From NCBI GenBank assembly GCA_036971715.1, contig JAVHJL010000001.1, forward strand, positions 4,092,001-4,156,000: a DNA stretch of 64,000 nucleotides. Reading direction: 5' to 3'. The notes below the pieces were generated by a model, which was not told where the DNA came from, made no database searches, and saw only the letters and a program-made list of their open reading frames with translations. Shown in pieces: positions 37,601 through 50,561 of the stretch (its first letter is position 1; each line of letters starts with the position of its first letter). Made by a program: the position numbers and the translations under genes. This DNA is from Arthrobotrys musiformis (lineage: Eukaryota > Ascomycota > Orbiliomycetes > Orbiliales > Orbiliaceae).

Positions 37601-39424
37601 AAAAAAAAAAAGAGGTTGAGAGCATCGGACGGTTTCCAAGTTCGGTCGCCGAAATCTTTATCGAAGATCGAGAAGGAACGGGCTTCACCGTAAAGCGACT
37701 AGGCCGAGAATTCCCAACTTGCAGCTTGTCAAACTTCAAGCGAGCAAGCCACAAATATCAGAAACCGTCTCTGTTCCCGTCGTCGCACATCCGTTCACGG
37801 GCCCGGAATGGAAGGAACCCTCCCCTTCCTCAACAACCAACCTGAAAATCGTGCGACTTCAATTTTGCACTTCTGCACCCTTACGTCTTGGGTCTCTTTT
37901 GCGGGGCATGCCAGCCCGGGATAATACAAGGCATGCAGCCCATACCATAGCGGTGAACACTGACAAAAGCTTCGCTTACCATATTTTAGCAAGAAAGAAA
38001 GCTGGTGGTTCAAAGCGCTAGTGCTGACGCACACCGAATGTGGTAATCCCAGACACTTTTAGCTTATGCAGTCAGCATTTGACAAGAAAACAAAAAAAAA
38101 AAAAAAAAAATGAAGAAGGGCAAGTTCGGCCAGAAGCAGCATTGAGGTGCAATTACATACTGCCTCTGATGAAAAAATGCATTTGTACAGCAATCACTCC
38201 CCCTTTGCTTTTTTGTTAGCAAGCAAAACGCTAAGGGGGGCTGTCATTCGGGGACGGGATTATGAAGCGACTGGAGACCAGCTCGAGACCCCATCATGCA
38301 TTTGTTGTAGAAGGTTGAGAAATTCAAAATGCAAGATCCACAGAAAAAGAAGCGTAAGGCAAGATATATTAACACGACTCTGTCAATGATAGTAATATGC
38401 AGGTGATATGGCTCGGTATGTCACAGATGCACACCCAGGAGCGGGAGCACCAAATGAAGGAGGTCCACATGCACCATGCACCATGCCCTTGGGGATGCTG
38501 TCGATTGTTGTCGACAGTTCGTGTTCCATGGCTATTGAATCGTAAGGCCAGTCAACCAGCGTATCGAGTCGCAGTAAGGCCACTTTTCTAGGTTGCCCTC
38601 CATGATAACTCTGGTATCAGAGAAAGCCTAGCATGATGGATGATCTTTAATCTCAGTTTAGCTTTGGACAATTGGCTTAGCCTTTTGATCTCTCGATTCA
38701 AGTGAAACAAGAAAGAAAGCAACTGCGACAGCGGAACAGTGCGCAGTTATTTTCAGATAAGTCGATTTCGCATATGGCGCAATTCAACGTTGAAGGCGTC
38801 CCGCTCAGCTGCAGATGGGGTGCGGGTTTGGGAATCGATTATGGGAATTTCCCAGTTCCAGCTCCGGGGGGCGTATAGTGCGAGGTTAACTCCACTAGGG
38901 CCGACCTATCATATAGACCCTCGCCCTCGGTCAGCTCTCTCAGAAGTCTCTCTCCTGTACGGCAAGGCAAAAGAGTACTCGACAGTTTTTCTTTCTATTT
39001 AAACGGCCAAGCGCACTGAAAGCCGCAGGGCTAGCCCAGGGTAATGGAGCGACTAGGGTCCTAAAGGCGGGTCTTATCGACCATCCCTCCAGGGCGTATC
39101 GCCGTAATTCTATTACTACAAGAGTGGTAATAGACCTTTTTTTCTTTCTTTCGAGGTTGCATGTCCGATGGTATATCATATATTCAAGCTTTCGCAATTC
39201 CTTCGGTTTCTCGATCAAAAAATATATTGTCCCTTTCTCACAGTAAGAAAAAAAAGCTTCTAAATCGCAAAGAACATAAGACCATACTTCGACAACTACC
39301 GTGCACCATAAGCTTGGGTCGCCAAAGTGAGCTTTTAGCTCCGGTACCAAGGCTAGCAACCCACGGGACATAGCAACCACTGACTAACTGTCGGACTCGG
39401 GAAAAAGAAAACAAAGTAACAAAA
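34629..39424. other. 4.8-kb gene-poor region
   Basis: No gene could be supported on either strand. It contains A tracts at about 37591-37610 and 38092-38109 and scattered AT-rich runs. Open frames at 34607-34918, 37408-37845 and 38940-39380 start at non-ATG codons or lack any recognisable composition. Confidence 0.45.
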
Positions 39425-40371
39425 ATGTCGATTTTGTTACTGCCGGACAGCGTCGTCCACCGCATAATATATTTCCTATCTGAGCCAGAATTCGTGGCCA
39501 AAGACACAGACCTGTCATCCACAAATTCGCAACCCGCTTACACTTCTCTATCGACAGATCCACGAGACGTCTTCAATCTAATCCGATCCTGCCGTCGATT
39601 CCGTGAGGTATACTCACGGCAGAGAAATGGTGGAGGAGAGTTCCTTCAGGCGTTTAAAACGGAATTTGAAAAAGTTTTTCGGCGAAGCCGGCGGGTAGAC
39701 GGGTCATCAGTTATGCCAGGTAGAATGTCCATTGTTATTGGTGTTCTTGACCAATCGGAAGGGAAAAAGTCATATAAAACCCTCCCCTCCGGATCCCCAC
39801 ATCTCCAAGGCTTCCAGGAGATCGTTCTCAACAAAGGAGATCCATCAATGCTTGGTGATATACGCCGTCCCGGTCACGATTTTCCAATGGCGACCCAGCT
39901 GACTGAAGTGCAAAAAGATTTATTGCAAGATTTGGGGAGAAACTGGATTTCGATGTTCAGATCCGGCGATTTGTCCCTAGGGGACGTCGAAGGTAAAGAG
40001 CAACAAGTTATCGACATCATGGAGAACCTCCCGAGCTTCATAGTGGGAGTTTTGAGCTGTCATATGTGGAACGAGACGGGCCGGTTTACAATGTTATGTC
40101 GAACTCGAATGAACGACTTTATGCTTCTTCATGGCATAGACGGATTGTGGCAAGAGCAACAGTGCTATCCATTTGTTATTTTCGGAGCAACCAAACTGTG
40201 AGTCTTTCCGAGAGTCCAACCGATTTTTGATTTGTTGGTGGGGCGGGATTGGCTAACGGAGGCCGACATGTCTCTAGTTCGATAGCGGAGACCATATATT
40301 CGGCCCTAGTGAATTCCGACTACGGCTCGATCAGGGATACAGGCGGCCATCCGCTTTGGACGGGATTGTAA
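39425..40371 (+). CDS. F-box-like protein, unknown function
   Basis: Exons 39425-40197 and 40278-40371 give 288 aa. The N-terminus (LLPDSVVHRIIYFLSEPE, then DVFNLIRSCRRFREVY) has the hydrophobic spacing of an F-box, which would recruit substrates to an SCF ubiquitin ligase. The rest is helical, with no LRR or WD repeats. The intron is GTGAGT..TCTCTAG with consistent phase. The assignment rests on one short motif; the protein could equally be a lineage-specific unknown. Confidence 0.6.
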
Positions 40372-40770
40372 GTTCCATTACCCGATAGAAGGGATACAAA
40401 ATGCGCCCTACCATGTGATATGTCTTAGCTAATGAAGCCCTTATGTGAACGATGCAATAGCGGCTTGGATACATGAACTCACTCACCGAAGTTTCGCTAA
40501 ATCTGATCGAGTACATTGTTGCACGGTACTTGTTCAGGTCTACTTGCAGGTCGCATTCCAAGTCGCATTTATCGTATTCGCCAAACCAACATCACATGCG
40601 TTGCACAACGTCTGCCCCTCAGTTTTGCTTCCAATTGAACGCCCAGCCTTTTATCGGCCCTCTTTCCCTCGCTGTTCAGAATCTTGCATGTTTCTTGCAT
40701 ATAACGCATATCACGACCTCCTTTGATTTTGTCCCGTCTGACTTCCTCTTTTCTGCACCTCGAACCGTTT
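40372..40770. other. Convergent intergenic region
   Basis: This is the space between the 3' ends of the F-box-like and TRAPPC2 genes. Nothing else is seen. Confidence 0.4.
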
Positions 40771-41511
40771 TTAGAGGTACTTTTTCGCTGCAGCCTTGAT
40801 CTTCTGGTCGAATGTTTGGCTACGGATGGCCATGTTGACCTCGTAGAAGGGGTTCATCAACGTTTTGCAATACAAGTCATATACATCCGCGAAGAACTGT
40901 CGTATAGGTTCGTCTGATCGCGTATCATGTACGAGTAGAAATTTGATATCTGTTTATTCAATCAAACGTATAAGCCACAATTGCACTGTCTTGCCTTCTT
41001 TTTTCCCGCTTCTTCTTCTTATTCTTCTTTTTATTTTTGGGTCATTGCAAACCAGGGGACTGGAAACACAAGGCGAACCAGTAAAGACGAGGGGAATAGA
41101 TTAAAAAACGGGGTATTATACATACTTCCGCCGGTTAGGAAGCAGGATACCCAGGAATTGTTGAACTTGTCAACGGTTTTGAGATACATTTCCTTGCTTG
41201 CCCATTGTTGATCCTCAATGCAATCCAGGCTGGAATGTGCGATAAATTGGTTCATGTGCCGCTGCTCTTCGCGAGACTGCAAAGGAGATTGCGGGTAGCA
41301 TGCGCCTCAATGATTAGTGATCCGAGTACAATTTCGTGTGTGGGCGGTTTGTTAAGCAGGCAAGCAAGCAAGCAAGCAGGCTTGTTTTTTTGGGCAGTAC
41401 CTTCGGAATGCCATCTCCACCTTGCTTGAAGGACCCAAATTCTGCTTCGTAAAGCGGATTGTCCTTGGTGCCTATGATGACAAAGTAGTAGCTTGTGGAG
41501 GACCCGGCCAT
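40771..41511 (-). CDS. TRS20: TRAPP subunit TRAPPC2 / sedlin (Trs20)
   Basis: Exons 41401-41511, 41126-41276 and 40771-40949 give 146 aa, close to the usual 140. TRAPP complexes are Rab GTPase exchange factors that tether vesicles in ER-Golgi traffic and autophagy; Trs20 links the core to TRAPPIII/II subunits. The protein has the longin-like fold signatures: YYFVIIGTKDNPLYEAEFG, EEQRHMNQFIAHSSLD, NIKFLLVHD and the C-terminal NPFYEVNMAI and FDQKI segments. Intron 1 (41277-41400) carries a short CTTG tandem repeat. It is divergent from the COX7-like gene, with 432 bp between the two start codons. Confidence 0.93.
41358..41380. repeat. CAAG tetranucleotide repeat inside a TRAPPC2 intron
   Basis: About five copies of AAGC/CAAG in a row lie within the first intron. 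They read as Leu-Leu-Ala-Cys-like codons if the intron is not removed. Confidence 0.75.
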
Positions 41512-41943
41512 GATTATGATGACGAACGCGGCGACGATGTTGAGGCTGAGATGAGACGGCGACGGCGAAAGAAATGAATGATCAAGTCCAAGTCGACGAG
41601 CCAGCTGCTCCACTCGCGGTGTCGTTATGTCCTCGGTCTTGGTCCTGGTCTTGTCCTGTTTTGATATATGTACTGTTCGCTGCGAGTGGGAGCTGTTGGA
41701 TGTAAGGAAGGTCGAGGAGGTCAAGCAAAAGTGGTCTGAGCCGAATGCCTGGTTTCGGCTGGCAGGAACGGCTAAGTCTTGGCACTCCCGACTCTTGGAT
41801 TTGGACGTCACTTCATTCCGAAACCTCAGAAAACCCATTCCGACGACAACCCATCGACATCCCCATCCTCACCGAAGAACCACCCCACCGCTCCACAATC
41901 GACCGTCTTCACAAGATCAGGCTCAGCCTCCGAAGCTATCACA
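41512..41943. promoter_or_regulatory. Bidirectional promoter, TRS20 / COX7-like
   Basis: Start codons of two housekeeping genes face away from each other across 432 bp, so both promoters lie here. No individual factor site can be named with confidence. Confidence 0.5.
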
Positions 41944-42482
41944 ATGTCGTACGTTTACCTTCTTAGCTCTCGCTCTCTCCGTCCAATTTGCAAGGGCTGC
42001 GAATGGCTGACAACTCCCGAAAAATCATGAAATTGTAAACCCGCAGTGGACTCGTCTTCCGTAAAAACAACGTCATCGAATGGCAGCGTCTTCACCAGCG
42101 ACATGACGGCGTTCGCACTTGGGCAAAAGTACGATAAAAGAAAAAACCCCACCGGCCGATAGGTTTTATGGAGCCACGTTTTTTCTGGAAAACCTCGTAT
42201 TCTGACAATTACTTTTTTTTTCTCGGGCGACAGGGTCCACGTGCAAAGGCGATGATATACCCATACTTTGTGGTCCTCGGTCTCGGATTCGCCGGTACGG
42301 CTTTCTCTCTTTTCCCTCCTTAGGTCTGATGCAGTTTATATTGGATAGTCAACATCACAATGTTCAGATGATCACTTGCATGGGGAACCGCTGCGGCAGG
42401 AATTGGGCTGACTCGGGATTTGATAATAGGTTCGATGTACGGGATGGGTCGTGCGATCTTCGGCAAGAAGACCTGGTGGTGA
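41944..42482 (+). CDS. COX7: Cytochrome c oxidase subunit 7-like small membrane protein
   Basis: Four exons: 41944-41948 (only ATGTC), 42047-42128, 42234-42294 and 42430-42482; 201 nt, 66 aa. The polar N-terminus (NNVIEWQRLHQ) is followed by a single transmembrane helix (MIYPYFVVLGLGFAGSMYG) and a basic Trp-rich tail (FGKKTWW). The NxVIxxQ start and YP-initiated helix fit fungal Cox7, a nuclear-encoded inner-membrane subunit of complex IV. No track-length frame covers it because the exons are so short. All splice phases agree. The gene is certain in structure; the exact subunit name is less so. Confidence 0.72.
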
Positions 42483-43167
42483 TTGCTTGCTTCCACAGGA
42501 ATCAGAATCAGATCCATCGTCCAATTTAGTACATACCAAATGAAGCAATTGTCCATAAACAAATTAGTCATCTTAAATTTGCTTTTCTGATTTTTTTCTT
42601 GCAACTTCAAACTGCTCGCTGTTTCGCGAAGGGCTGCAAACCGGGGATGGGGATGCACCCAGTGTAGTTATATCAAATGTGATTCCGAGCACTGTTTTCC
42701 TATTCTCCCGAATCTTCTTGCTATATATATACCTATAAGTACATATTACTTTTGAAGGAAATCTATACCTCATACGAAATAGATTCATATAAAATTGTGA
42801 TACTTTCTTAAGACCCGGTTATATGCACTGTATGCATGTGATCGCGTATTTATGCAAGAGAAGGATCCATGGTTCTTCCACTTTTGGAACTATACTTGGA
42901 GGCTCGAGCCTCACTTTTTTTTACACCCTACATGAGCTTATCTTAGCTGCATGTTGGCTTAGATAGTAGGCATAGTCGCCCGCGTCCGAGTTATACGGAT
43001 ACCAATTGCTCTATTCCCTGGGCTTAATTACAAGCCTATTGCATTCCCAACAGCCAGCCCGAGAGCTAAGACACATACACAATGTATAACGAAGCTTTGT
43101 ATGATCCCCGGCCCGCCGGACTCGCCCCGTGGACCTGATATAGGGCCCCAATTTCATACCACTCCAA
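42483..43167. other. Convergent intergenic region
   Basis: AT-rich 3' flanks of the COX7-like and TRM732 genes. No gene is seen. Confidence 0.4.
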
Positions 43168-46100
43168 TCAAGAAGACCCAAAAGTATCCAACCAGGTTTT
43201 GTTAACCTTCACATCATCCCGTCTCCCATACTCCACAAACCTCCCCACCATCTCTCCGACCTCATTACCCCTAACACCCCACATCCCAAGCAGTTTAAAC
43301 CCATTGGCAACCCTCATCCCCAATACAAACATCTCCTCCGTCGCCGTAGTCCATCCCATAACCCCATCCGTCGCCTTAAGTTTCTCTTCCTCAATAGAAA
43401 CCCCACCTTCCCCAGTCACAACCTGGTATTCCTGTGCGATTTCCCAAAGCGTCTGCATGCCGACGCTCACATACCGCATCAACTCGTCCACAAACTCCGC
43501 TGCTCTATCCCCTTCCGTAGCTTTGGCAAGGAGCTCCAAGTAATAATCCATACATCTCAATTCATCCCTATACAGATTCTGTTTTTCAATCTTGAACAGT
43601 AGCGTATTCGGTGTATTCGCAGTGATCAACTGTTCCTTGACCCCAGATACCCTCTCCAACGGCAAATCCATAATATCCTCCAATAACCGTCGTTGTACTT
43701 CCCTATTCGCATATGCTTCAATCCTAGCCAGATGCCCAAAAAGCCTCCGTTCAGCTCGAAGCGGCGTGAAAGTTTCAATTTCGTCCTCCGACTCCTCTAC
43801 CGCAAGAAGTCTCCCCACAATACACGCCGCCCGAACTCTAACGTCGTCTTCATCATCATTCAGCAGCTTTTGTAGGACGATCCAGACCGATAGGAGAGCT
43901 TGTTGTATATCCCGGTCGACTATTTTGAAAATTCCTTGCGCTTCTTCAATGGATCGTAATACCGCCATTCGCGATGAATATGGTATCTCATCCTTCACGT
44001 TTTTGAATAACTCCTGAACCCATGTTCGAATTGACGCAACTAGTTCCAATCCATACGCATTGCCACCCGCTATCGAGGATAGATTCCGTCCCGAGAGAAT
44101 CAATGCAGACTCCCTCAACGGCTCGACCGGCCCACTAGACGCAATCTGTGCCACGAGGGTAGGATCTATCGCCTTATTCTCAGATGAGAGAAGTAGAATG
44201 TTGACGGCTGCAACCCGGTACCATTCCCACTCGTGTCGATTCAGCACATCTTGCAATATAGTGGACGCAGTAATCCGTTCTCCCCCGTTCGAAGAACCAA
44301 CATCCTCACCTCCCTTGAGCTCCCCCAACGTCCTATAAAGCTCAACTTTCTGGCCTATCTTCGTAAGCGCCTCCGATAGTGATACGCCGTAATCCGGATC
44401 CCGGAACGACAAATATCCACACGCAAGATCCGGAGCCGCAAGAGCCATAACTTTAGCGACCTCCTTCCGAAGTAGTGAATGCCCAAAACTCTGCGGTGGT
44501 GAGCCTTGCGCTTCATCCAGAACGCTTTGACAGAACGGGACCACCTCCTGAACCAAGAAAGGTGTATTCTTCGCGAACACCATACCGCAAAGCTGGATGA
44601 AATGCGCTTGGTTCACAGGGGATACCCGATTCCCCGTTGCAAAATACTCCTCAGCCGCGAGTTTTGTAATCTCTTCTATCTCTCGTTGAAGCTCATCTAT
44701 CATAATTCCCTCTGTTAGCCTCAAACCCATGAAAAACAGATTGTCAAAAAGTTCAATACCTGCAACACCAACTATCTTCTGCTCGTAGACTTCGCGGGCG
44801 GTGCACAAGCCGCCATGAATGACATTATTATCCCTTTCATAGCCTCCAAAGTTCCACGTGAGAAACTCTCTAAAGGACTCCACTATTCCCTCACGAGATG
44901 TGAACGCAAGTATGGACTTCGCAGCAGCCTCTCGCGTTTTCCAAATTTTGCATTCAAGATAGCGAATAACGAGATCTTTAAGGGCATCGGATTGGTTGCT
45001 AGATTGAAACGAGAGCCGAGATATGACATCCAAAGCCGGATAGACCGCCTCGATCAGACGATGCTATTCACATGAAAGTTAGCATCGTTGTATTAAATCA
45101 ATATACCAAGAAGACTTATGCCCTTACATCACTAAGATCCCGGAATCCATCCGAAAGCGTCTCAAGGAAAACGGTATCTAATCCCGAATATCTCTGAAAA
45201 AACCGTTCGGCTTTAAAAGTCTGCGTCGAACCGTCCTTGGGGAAGATACGGTTGACTATCGCTGTGTAAAGCATTATACCACAGTTCCGAACAGCCCATC
45301 TAGTATAGTTAGTTTACCGCCCATACAGATTTTGAAATATTCCCAATTCGAACTTACATCTCGGATTTGAAACAGTTGAATGCCATATGCAACGAGCTGG
45401 ACACATATGGATCAACCACTGTCGAAAGTTGCGAGTCCATGAATAAAAACCTGATACAGTTGAGGGCGTGAACCTGTGGTAGCTCCAGGTGATCATTTTC
45501 GCCAGTTTTGTCCCCTAAAACAGTCTGAGGCGTTTTGACTGTAGATTCAAGAGAACTGAAGGCATGCTGAATAAAGTGATTTTGCTTCCTTTTCATCTGG
45601 ATCTCACTGATGATTATAGCACCTATGGCCATTGGGAGACCGGCGGAGCGGCGTGTAATCAGTTTTCCAGAGCTCGAGACTATTCCTAGAAGCTTGTCTA
45701 GCCACTTTTGCGGCAGACCCTGGGCGATTTGCGATTCCGAAGCTAGGCACCTGTAACATACTGCCGTCAAAGCCGGGAATATAGAGGACAGGGAACCTCT
45801 GTGTCGGATAGATGTTAATTGTTCTATCAAAAGATCACCGCTAGCTTGCAGGAAGGCTTCGGCCTCTGATCGCTGGCCAGAACCTTTTGGAACATATGTT
45901 ACAATCGCTCCAAGAAGGGAACTATGCAAAGGTCAGTATTCAGCTATTGACCTTAGTATTCATGAAAAAAATCAACCAACCTAGCTTCAGACACAACTCT
46001 CCAACTATAGCTCAAGAATCCCTGACTATTCAATTGATCTTCATCTTCATCGTCCGAATCCTCTCCAGATACCGCCGCCCCACGGCCTTCAGGGCTTTCG

Positions 46101-48335
46101 TTGCATAATATATCCCGTTCGCGCGCCCAGATATCTCGCGCCAGTTTCAAGACTCGGTCAAGGATTTCCTGCCGCTTTCCTTCCTCAGCAACAAGCAAGT
46201 CTGCGTCCTTCCTTTTGAAAATCAATGCCAAAGCCCCAAGTACGCTATTATCTATTCGAGATCGCGGATTCGCCTGTTTTTCGCATTGCAAATGCGGCTC
46301 CTTATCCAACAACATAAACGCCAGGTCAACTATCGTCCCGTCGCTCGTCGAGGAAGTGTACTCCTCCCACACCTCCCGAGAAACATTTGGATCTTTAAGG
46401 CCTAGGTCATGGAGAACCTCAAGGATTCTACTGAACCCATCTTCCTGTCCTGGTCGCCCACTATCTTCGATCATTTTTTGCGCACGCTGTAGGACGTGTG
46501 CCCATGGAACATCCCTGCTTTGGGGTAGTTCCTTGATAAGCCCTGTGGCAAGAGATCTGATGTCATCATAAGGATCCATAATTCGCTCAACGAGTAGCCT
46601 TAGAAGACTCGGATATTGGATTTCGGGGTCGAAAGGAAGAACAATATGCTCCCGCTCATTTTGTTTCCTTTTCGACTTTTTAATATCCGCCGCCAGATCA
46701 CTTCCAGGCAAAGAAGTTCTCCAATCCCTCTCGATTTGTGGAAGCCAGTATGAATAAACTTTGAGGGCTAGGATGACTCTTTGGTAAGAGGCATTTGGTT
46801 GGAGTTGCGCAGGAAGAAATTCGTTCAGGAACCACTTGGTAAATGCCTTCTGTCGGGGTAGTCGGGAATTTATGCTTGTTATTTGGTCTGTAATCTCGGT
46901 GCTAGTACCAATTTCCGAAAGCCGTCCTTCCAACGACCGTAGCTTCTTGTCCAAGGCGTATGAACTAGCTACTAGTCTATCTAGAAGAACCCTAAACGCT
47001 GCGTAAATCTCGTTCCTAACCTGTGGGTCCGACTCTGAGAAGAGATGGTCGAAATGGTCCGAGAATATAAAAAAGTATTCAATTGTCAATGGCAAGGCAG
47101 CCGAGGATGATATTATCATGAGCCTTAGCGTGTGAGAACGCAGGAGCCCAGACTGGTCGGAAAGAAGAGAGTCGTAACCGCCGAGGGAGGCTACGTGCTC
47201 GTCTATAAATGCAATTATCAATACCTAGGACCGATAAACTTTTTGACTATGATAAAACTTACCGACTTGTGTCTCTGTAAGCCATGCATTTTCCTTGCCT
47301 ATCCTGAGGCAGCCGATAATAGCTATTGATTTTTTGGCATCCCGCGAGGAGCTATGGGTATAAATAAGACGTTGGATGAAGCGTGAAAACCCGTCCTTTC
47401 CGTCATGGAAGACGCCTGGTACAACGTAAAGCTCGGTATTCAAGGCGATCTGTTCGTCAGACGAGAGCAAAGCTCTGGCGAGGTCTTCTTCGAACAATGA
47501 AAGCCAAACTGACTTCAGAGTGTGTTTATCCGTTCCTTCAGCCAGCTCTTCCTCGAGCCTGCGGAGCAAAGAACTTAACAGACGGCCAACACCAGGAGCA
47601 AGGGTCCTATTGCTCAGAGTTTTGAAGATGGATTCCAGATTTATTATATTCGAAAGCTCCTCGTTGTCGCTATTTACGAAGAAGGGCATCGAAGCAAGCC
47701 ATTTTTTCTTTATCAAGAATTCGACGAGGTACGAGTCGCCCTTCCTCAAGTCGCCCTTTTTAATACCATCAAATATCTCCCCGGCAATCGACATCGAAAA
47801 TACCTGGCGCTCTTCCGGAGCCCATGTCTCTGTACCAAATGCCACAAAAGCTGTGAGGCAATCTTTGAGACTCTTAAGCACCGGAGCCGTCGCTAGATCA
47901 AAGTAATCTCGAAAAATAGTGACATATTGAACTTCCTTTCGAGTCTCCGAAAGGCCTGGTGGTGCTGGTTTTATTGAAAAGGCTTTAGATAGACCCCCAA
48001 GCCTATTGAAGACAATTGAGAGGGCATCGACAGCACAAACTCGATGTCCATTCTCGATCTGTGGACTCGACCCGGTGTCAAGAAGAGGCTCAACCCAGCT
48101 CTCCAGGCCTCTGTAGGTCTCGATTGATAAGTTAGCATGCACACACAAAAGCTTTATCAAAGCTAGCAAAAAAATTATATTAGGGATTTCTTACTACTAT
48201 ATAATCCTGCGATTCATCTTTGATATTTAATTTTATCAACCTTTTGCGGAGGGCCAGCAGCCTCTCTTCGGGGATGATGCTAAAAGATGTCTCATATTCG
48301 ACGGGGTCGAACCCGAGCCCTTCTCCCGACGACAT
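43168..48335 (-). CDS. TRM732: THADA/Trm732 family protein, tRNA 2'-O-methylation cofactor (DUF2428)
   Basis: Exons 48195-48335, 47263-48151, 45981-47202, 45358-45921, 45128-45299 and 43168-45063 give 1627 aa, typical of fungal members (yeast Trm732 is about 1420). Trm732 pairs with Trm7 to 2'-O-methylate position 32 of tRNA anticodon loops. The protein is alpha-helical/HEAT-like throughout. The DUF2428 core shows TRRSAGLPMAIGA, then LPQVHALNCIRF, and WAVRNCGIMLY at the start of exon 5. The C-terminal part has HGGL and further helical repeats. Exon 3's acceptor (TTTATAG at 47203) and exon 2's acceptor (GATAAAG at 48152) were chosen because only they keep the frame; the latter intron would be just 43 nt and is the weakest junction. 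It is divergent from TIM23. Confidence 0.9.
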
Positions 48336-49064
48336 GGCGGGAATTGAAGACGGTAGAAATTTTCTTCGCTCGAGATATATATATTTCCTGCCACTCGTGG
48401 GCTGGCAGTACACAATTCAATTGTGGCGTTCTAAAAAACCTCGATCTTGGCGTGTGTAGCTTGCACACTCGAAGCTGTCCGACTCCCAGCCAATATAAAT
48501 TGCAATGGGCCCAAAATTAAAAATGAATAAAAACGGGACGAATCACTGTACTCGAAAAATCAGAAAAAATTCCAACATGCTGCAGCTGGTATCGGTCTGC
48601 TAACTGCTGGAAAATGTCTACTTACCGGATGGGATATAGCGTGGCAGTCGATTCGGCCTGGTCAACTGTGGTTAGGCCGGAGCTAGTTAACTTCAGGTGG
48701 GACAGCTCGGGCAAAAGGTCGAGACGAAGAGCCGCCGCCGAAGTTTTTTTTTTTTTTTTTTATTTTATTTTTTGGCGGGAAAACGCAACTAACGAAAATT
48801 TTATTCCCTGCCGACTGACCCTCCACCCCAATACCATCCCACCTCCATCTCTATTTACCTCCACCTCGACCACCACGACAACGTCTCCCATCCGACTTCA
48901 CGACGAACTTGGACCCCGAGTATCCTGCCCGACGGATATCGTGTGTAACATCACCGGACCTGGTATAAAACGTCTCCCACGTTTGTGCCATATCTAGCGC
49001 CCCTCCAGCTGCTCCCCGCTGTTCCGTCGTCCTACGTCAACGTCAGTCAATAATAACAATCGCC
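48336..49064. promoter_or_regulatory. Bidirectional promoter, TRM732 / TIM23
   Basis: A 729-bp spacer between divergent start codons. It contains a T tract at about 48744-48761 and a C/A-rich pyrimidine-patterned leader upstream of TIM23 (about 48820-49060), typical of fungal 5' UTRs. No separate gene is seen. Confidence 0.5.
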
Positions 49065-49790
49065 ATGTCGTGGTGGGATTCCATAACAGGTCGCAAGACC
49101 ACTACCGTTTCTACATCCGGAGCCACTGCAGAGCCACACGATGTCTTCGTACCGACTCCCTTCGACCCTAGTACCGCCGCCGACGTCTCTTCTTTCCTGA
49201 ACACACCGGCATTCGACCCCTCAGCCTTACATCCATTGGCCGGCCTCGACGAAGGCTTGGAATACCTAAAACTCGAAGACGAGGTTATTTCGGACCTTCC
49301 GGGGTCGAATTCCATCCTACCGTCAAGAGGATGGAGCGATGATCTTTGCTACGGCACTGGCACAACATATCTTGCTGCGTTATCGATAGGTGGCGCATGG
49401 GGATTCGTCGAGGGTGTCAACAGGAGTCCACCGATGGCTCCGCCTAAGCTGAAGTTGAACAGTATTCTTAACGGAATGACACGGCGGGGACCGTTCATGG
49501 GCAACAGCGCTGGCGTGATTGCAATGGTCTACAACGGCATCAATAGCACAATCGGGTACGCAAGAGGGAGACATGATACTGCCAACAGTGTTGTGGCTGG
49601 TGCACTAAGCGGGGCTATTTTCAAAAGGTAAGAAAAAAACTTCCATTTGGGGGCATATTCCCGAAACTTGGCTAATAGCGTATGATTTGGTGATTTTAGC
49701 ACGAGGGGTGTACGGCCGATGCTTATCGCTTCCGGTATCACCGGCAGTGTCGCCGGAGTCTGGGCCGTCTCCAGAAAGGCCTTCCTTTAA
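49065..49790 (+). CDS. TIM23: Mitochondrial inner membrane translocase subunit Tim23
   Basis: Exons 49065-49627 and 49700-49790 give 217 aa. Tim23 forms the presequence-translocase channel of the inner membrane. The acidic intermembrane-space N-terminus (LAGLDEGLEYLKLEDE) binds presequences. Then four membrane segments follow with the Tim17/22/23 signatures: YGTGTTYLAALSIGGAWG, a GPFMGNSAGVIAMVY segment, GRHDTANSVVAGALSGA, and IASGITGSVAGVWAV in exon 2. The intron interrupts the last loop (FK-S-TRGVRP). Length and order match the family. It is upstream of, and on the same strand as, the two secreted proproteins. Confidence 0.95.
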
Positions 49791-50561
49791 ACGCACTTCT
49801 TCGTCCAAGTGTCACATTAATACAGATCTCTCGTGTCTGAACACCACGACGGCACAAATCTACTCTACCCATACAGACAGTCTACCTGCGATTTCTCTGT
49901 AAATATTCATCGAACGACCTCGAACTATTGTATTATACACTACTCCCTTTCAAGGGTCAAATCGGCTTTCCCGTATTATTCGAACGGCATAGCACATCCA
50001 GTCGACAACCCTCTTCCTTCCAACCTTCATAGACCTGATGCAACATCTCAACTCCTTAGACTCACGGCATTTTCTTCTGTGTTATTGCATTTTGGGAAAC
50101 AACCTGCTTTTGGGAAACAGTCCTGAGTAACGGGGATGTATATAGGCGCTAGGTGCGGTTTTACTTGGCGGGTCACGGCGGCCGTTATAATGAAATATCA
50201 TTTTTTATATTATTATTTATCTTTACCATACGAATCTTGGAATTTGGCCGCATCCGTGACGATTTAGAGTTTTGAATTATCGCTCCTGCTAACTCGCAAA
50301 TAGACTCGATGTCGCGGATTGCGATTATTCGGAACCAGGCTAACACGTTTTTAATAACGGCTCAAATGCAGACGTCCCGACATGCATGGCAGCCACCCCG
50401 CCCACGTTTTAGCCCTGGATATAATCCCAATTTCCGCATGGCTCTCCGTCTTTCACATTCGAAGTTAATTCAGATACAGTCCGTTTTACCTTTTACGGGT
50501 TCAAAGTTTCACGGTACCTGAATATCAAAGGTTTTTTTTTTTTTTGAGAAATCGAAAGGAA
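49791..50561. other. Intergenic, no gene seen
   Basis: This is the 3' flank of TIM23 followed by the promoter of the secreted proprotein. A T tract (50532-50545) lies just upstream of the latter's start codon. Confidence 0.4.

Noticed and set aside
37408..37845. 145-codon plus-strand open frame containing a Lys run
   Set aside because: It begins at a non-ATG codon and the Lys run is an A homopolymer; nothing resembles a known protein.
47219..47221. Frame start just upstream of exon 3 of TRM732, which would suggest two separate genes
   Set aside because: The start is a TTG inside an intron; splicing 47203-47262 joins the exons in frame and the whole matches one THADA-type protein.
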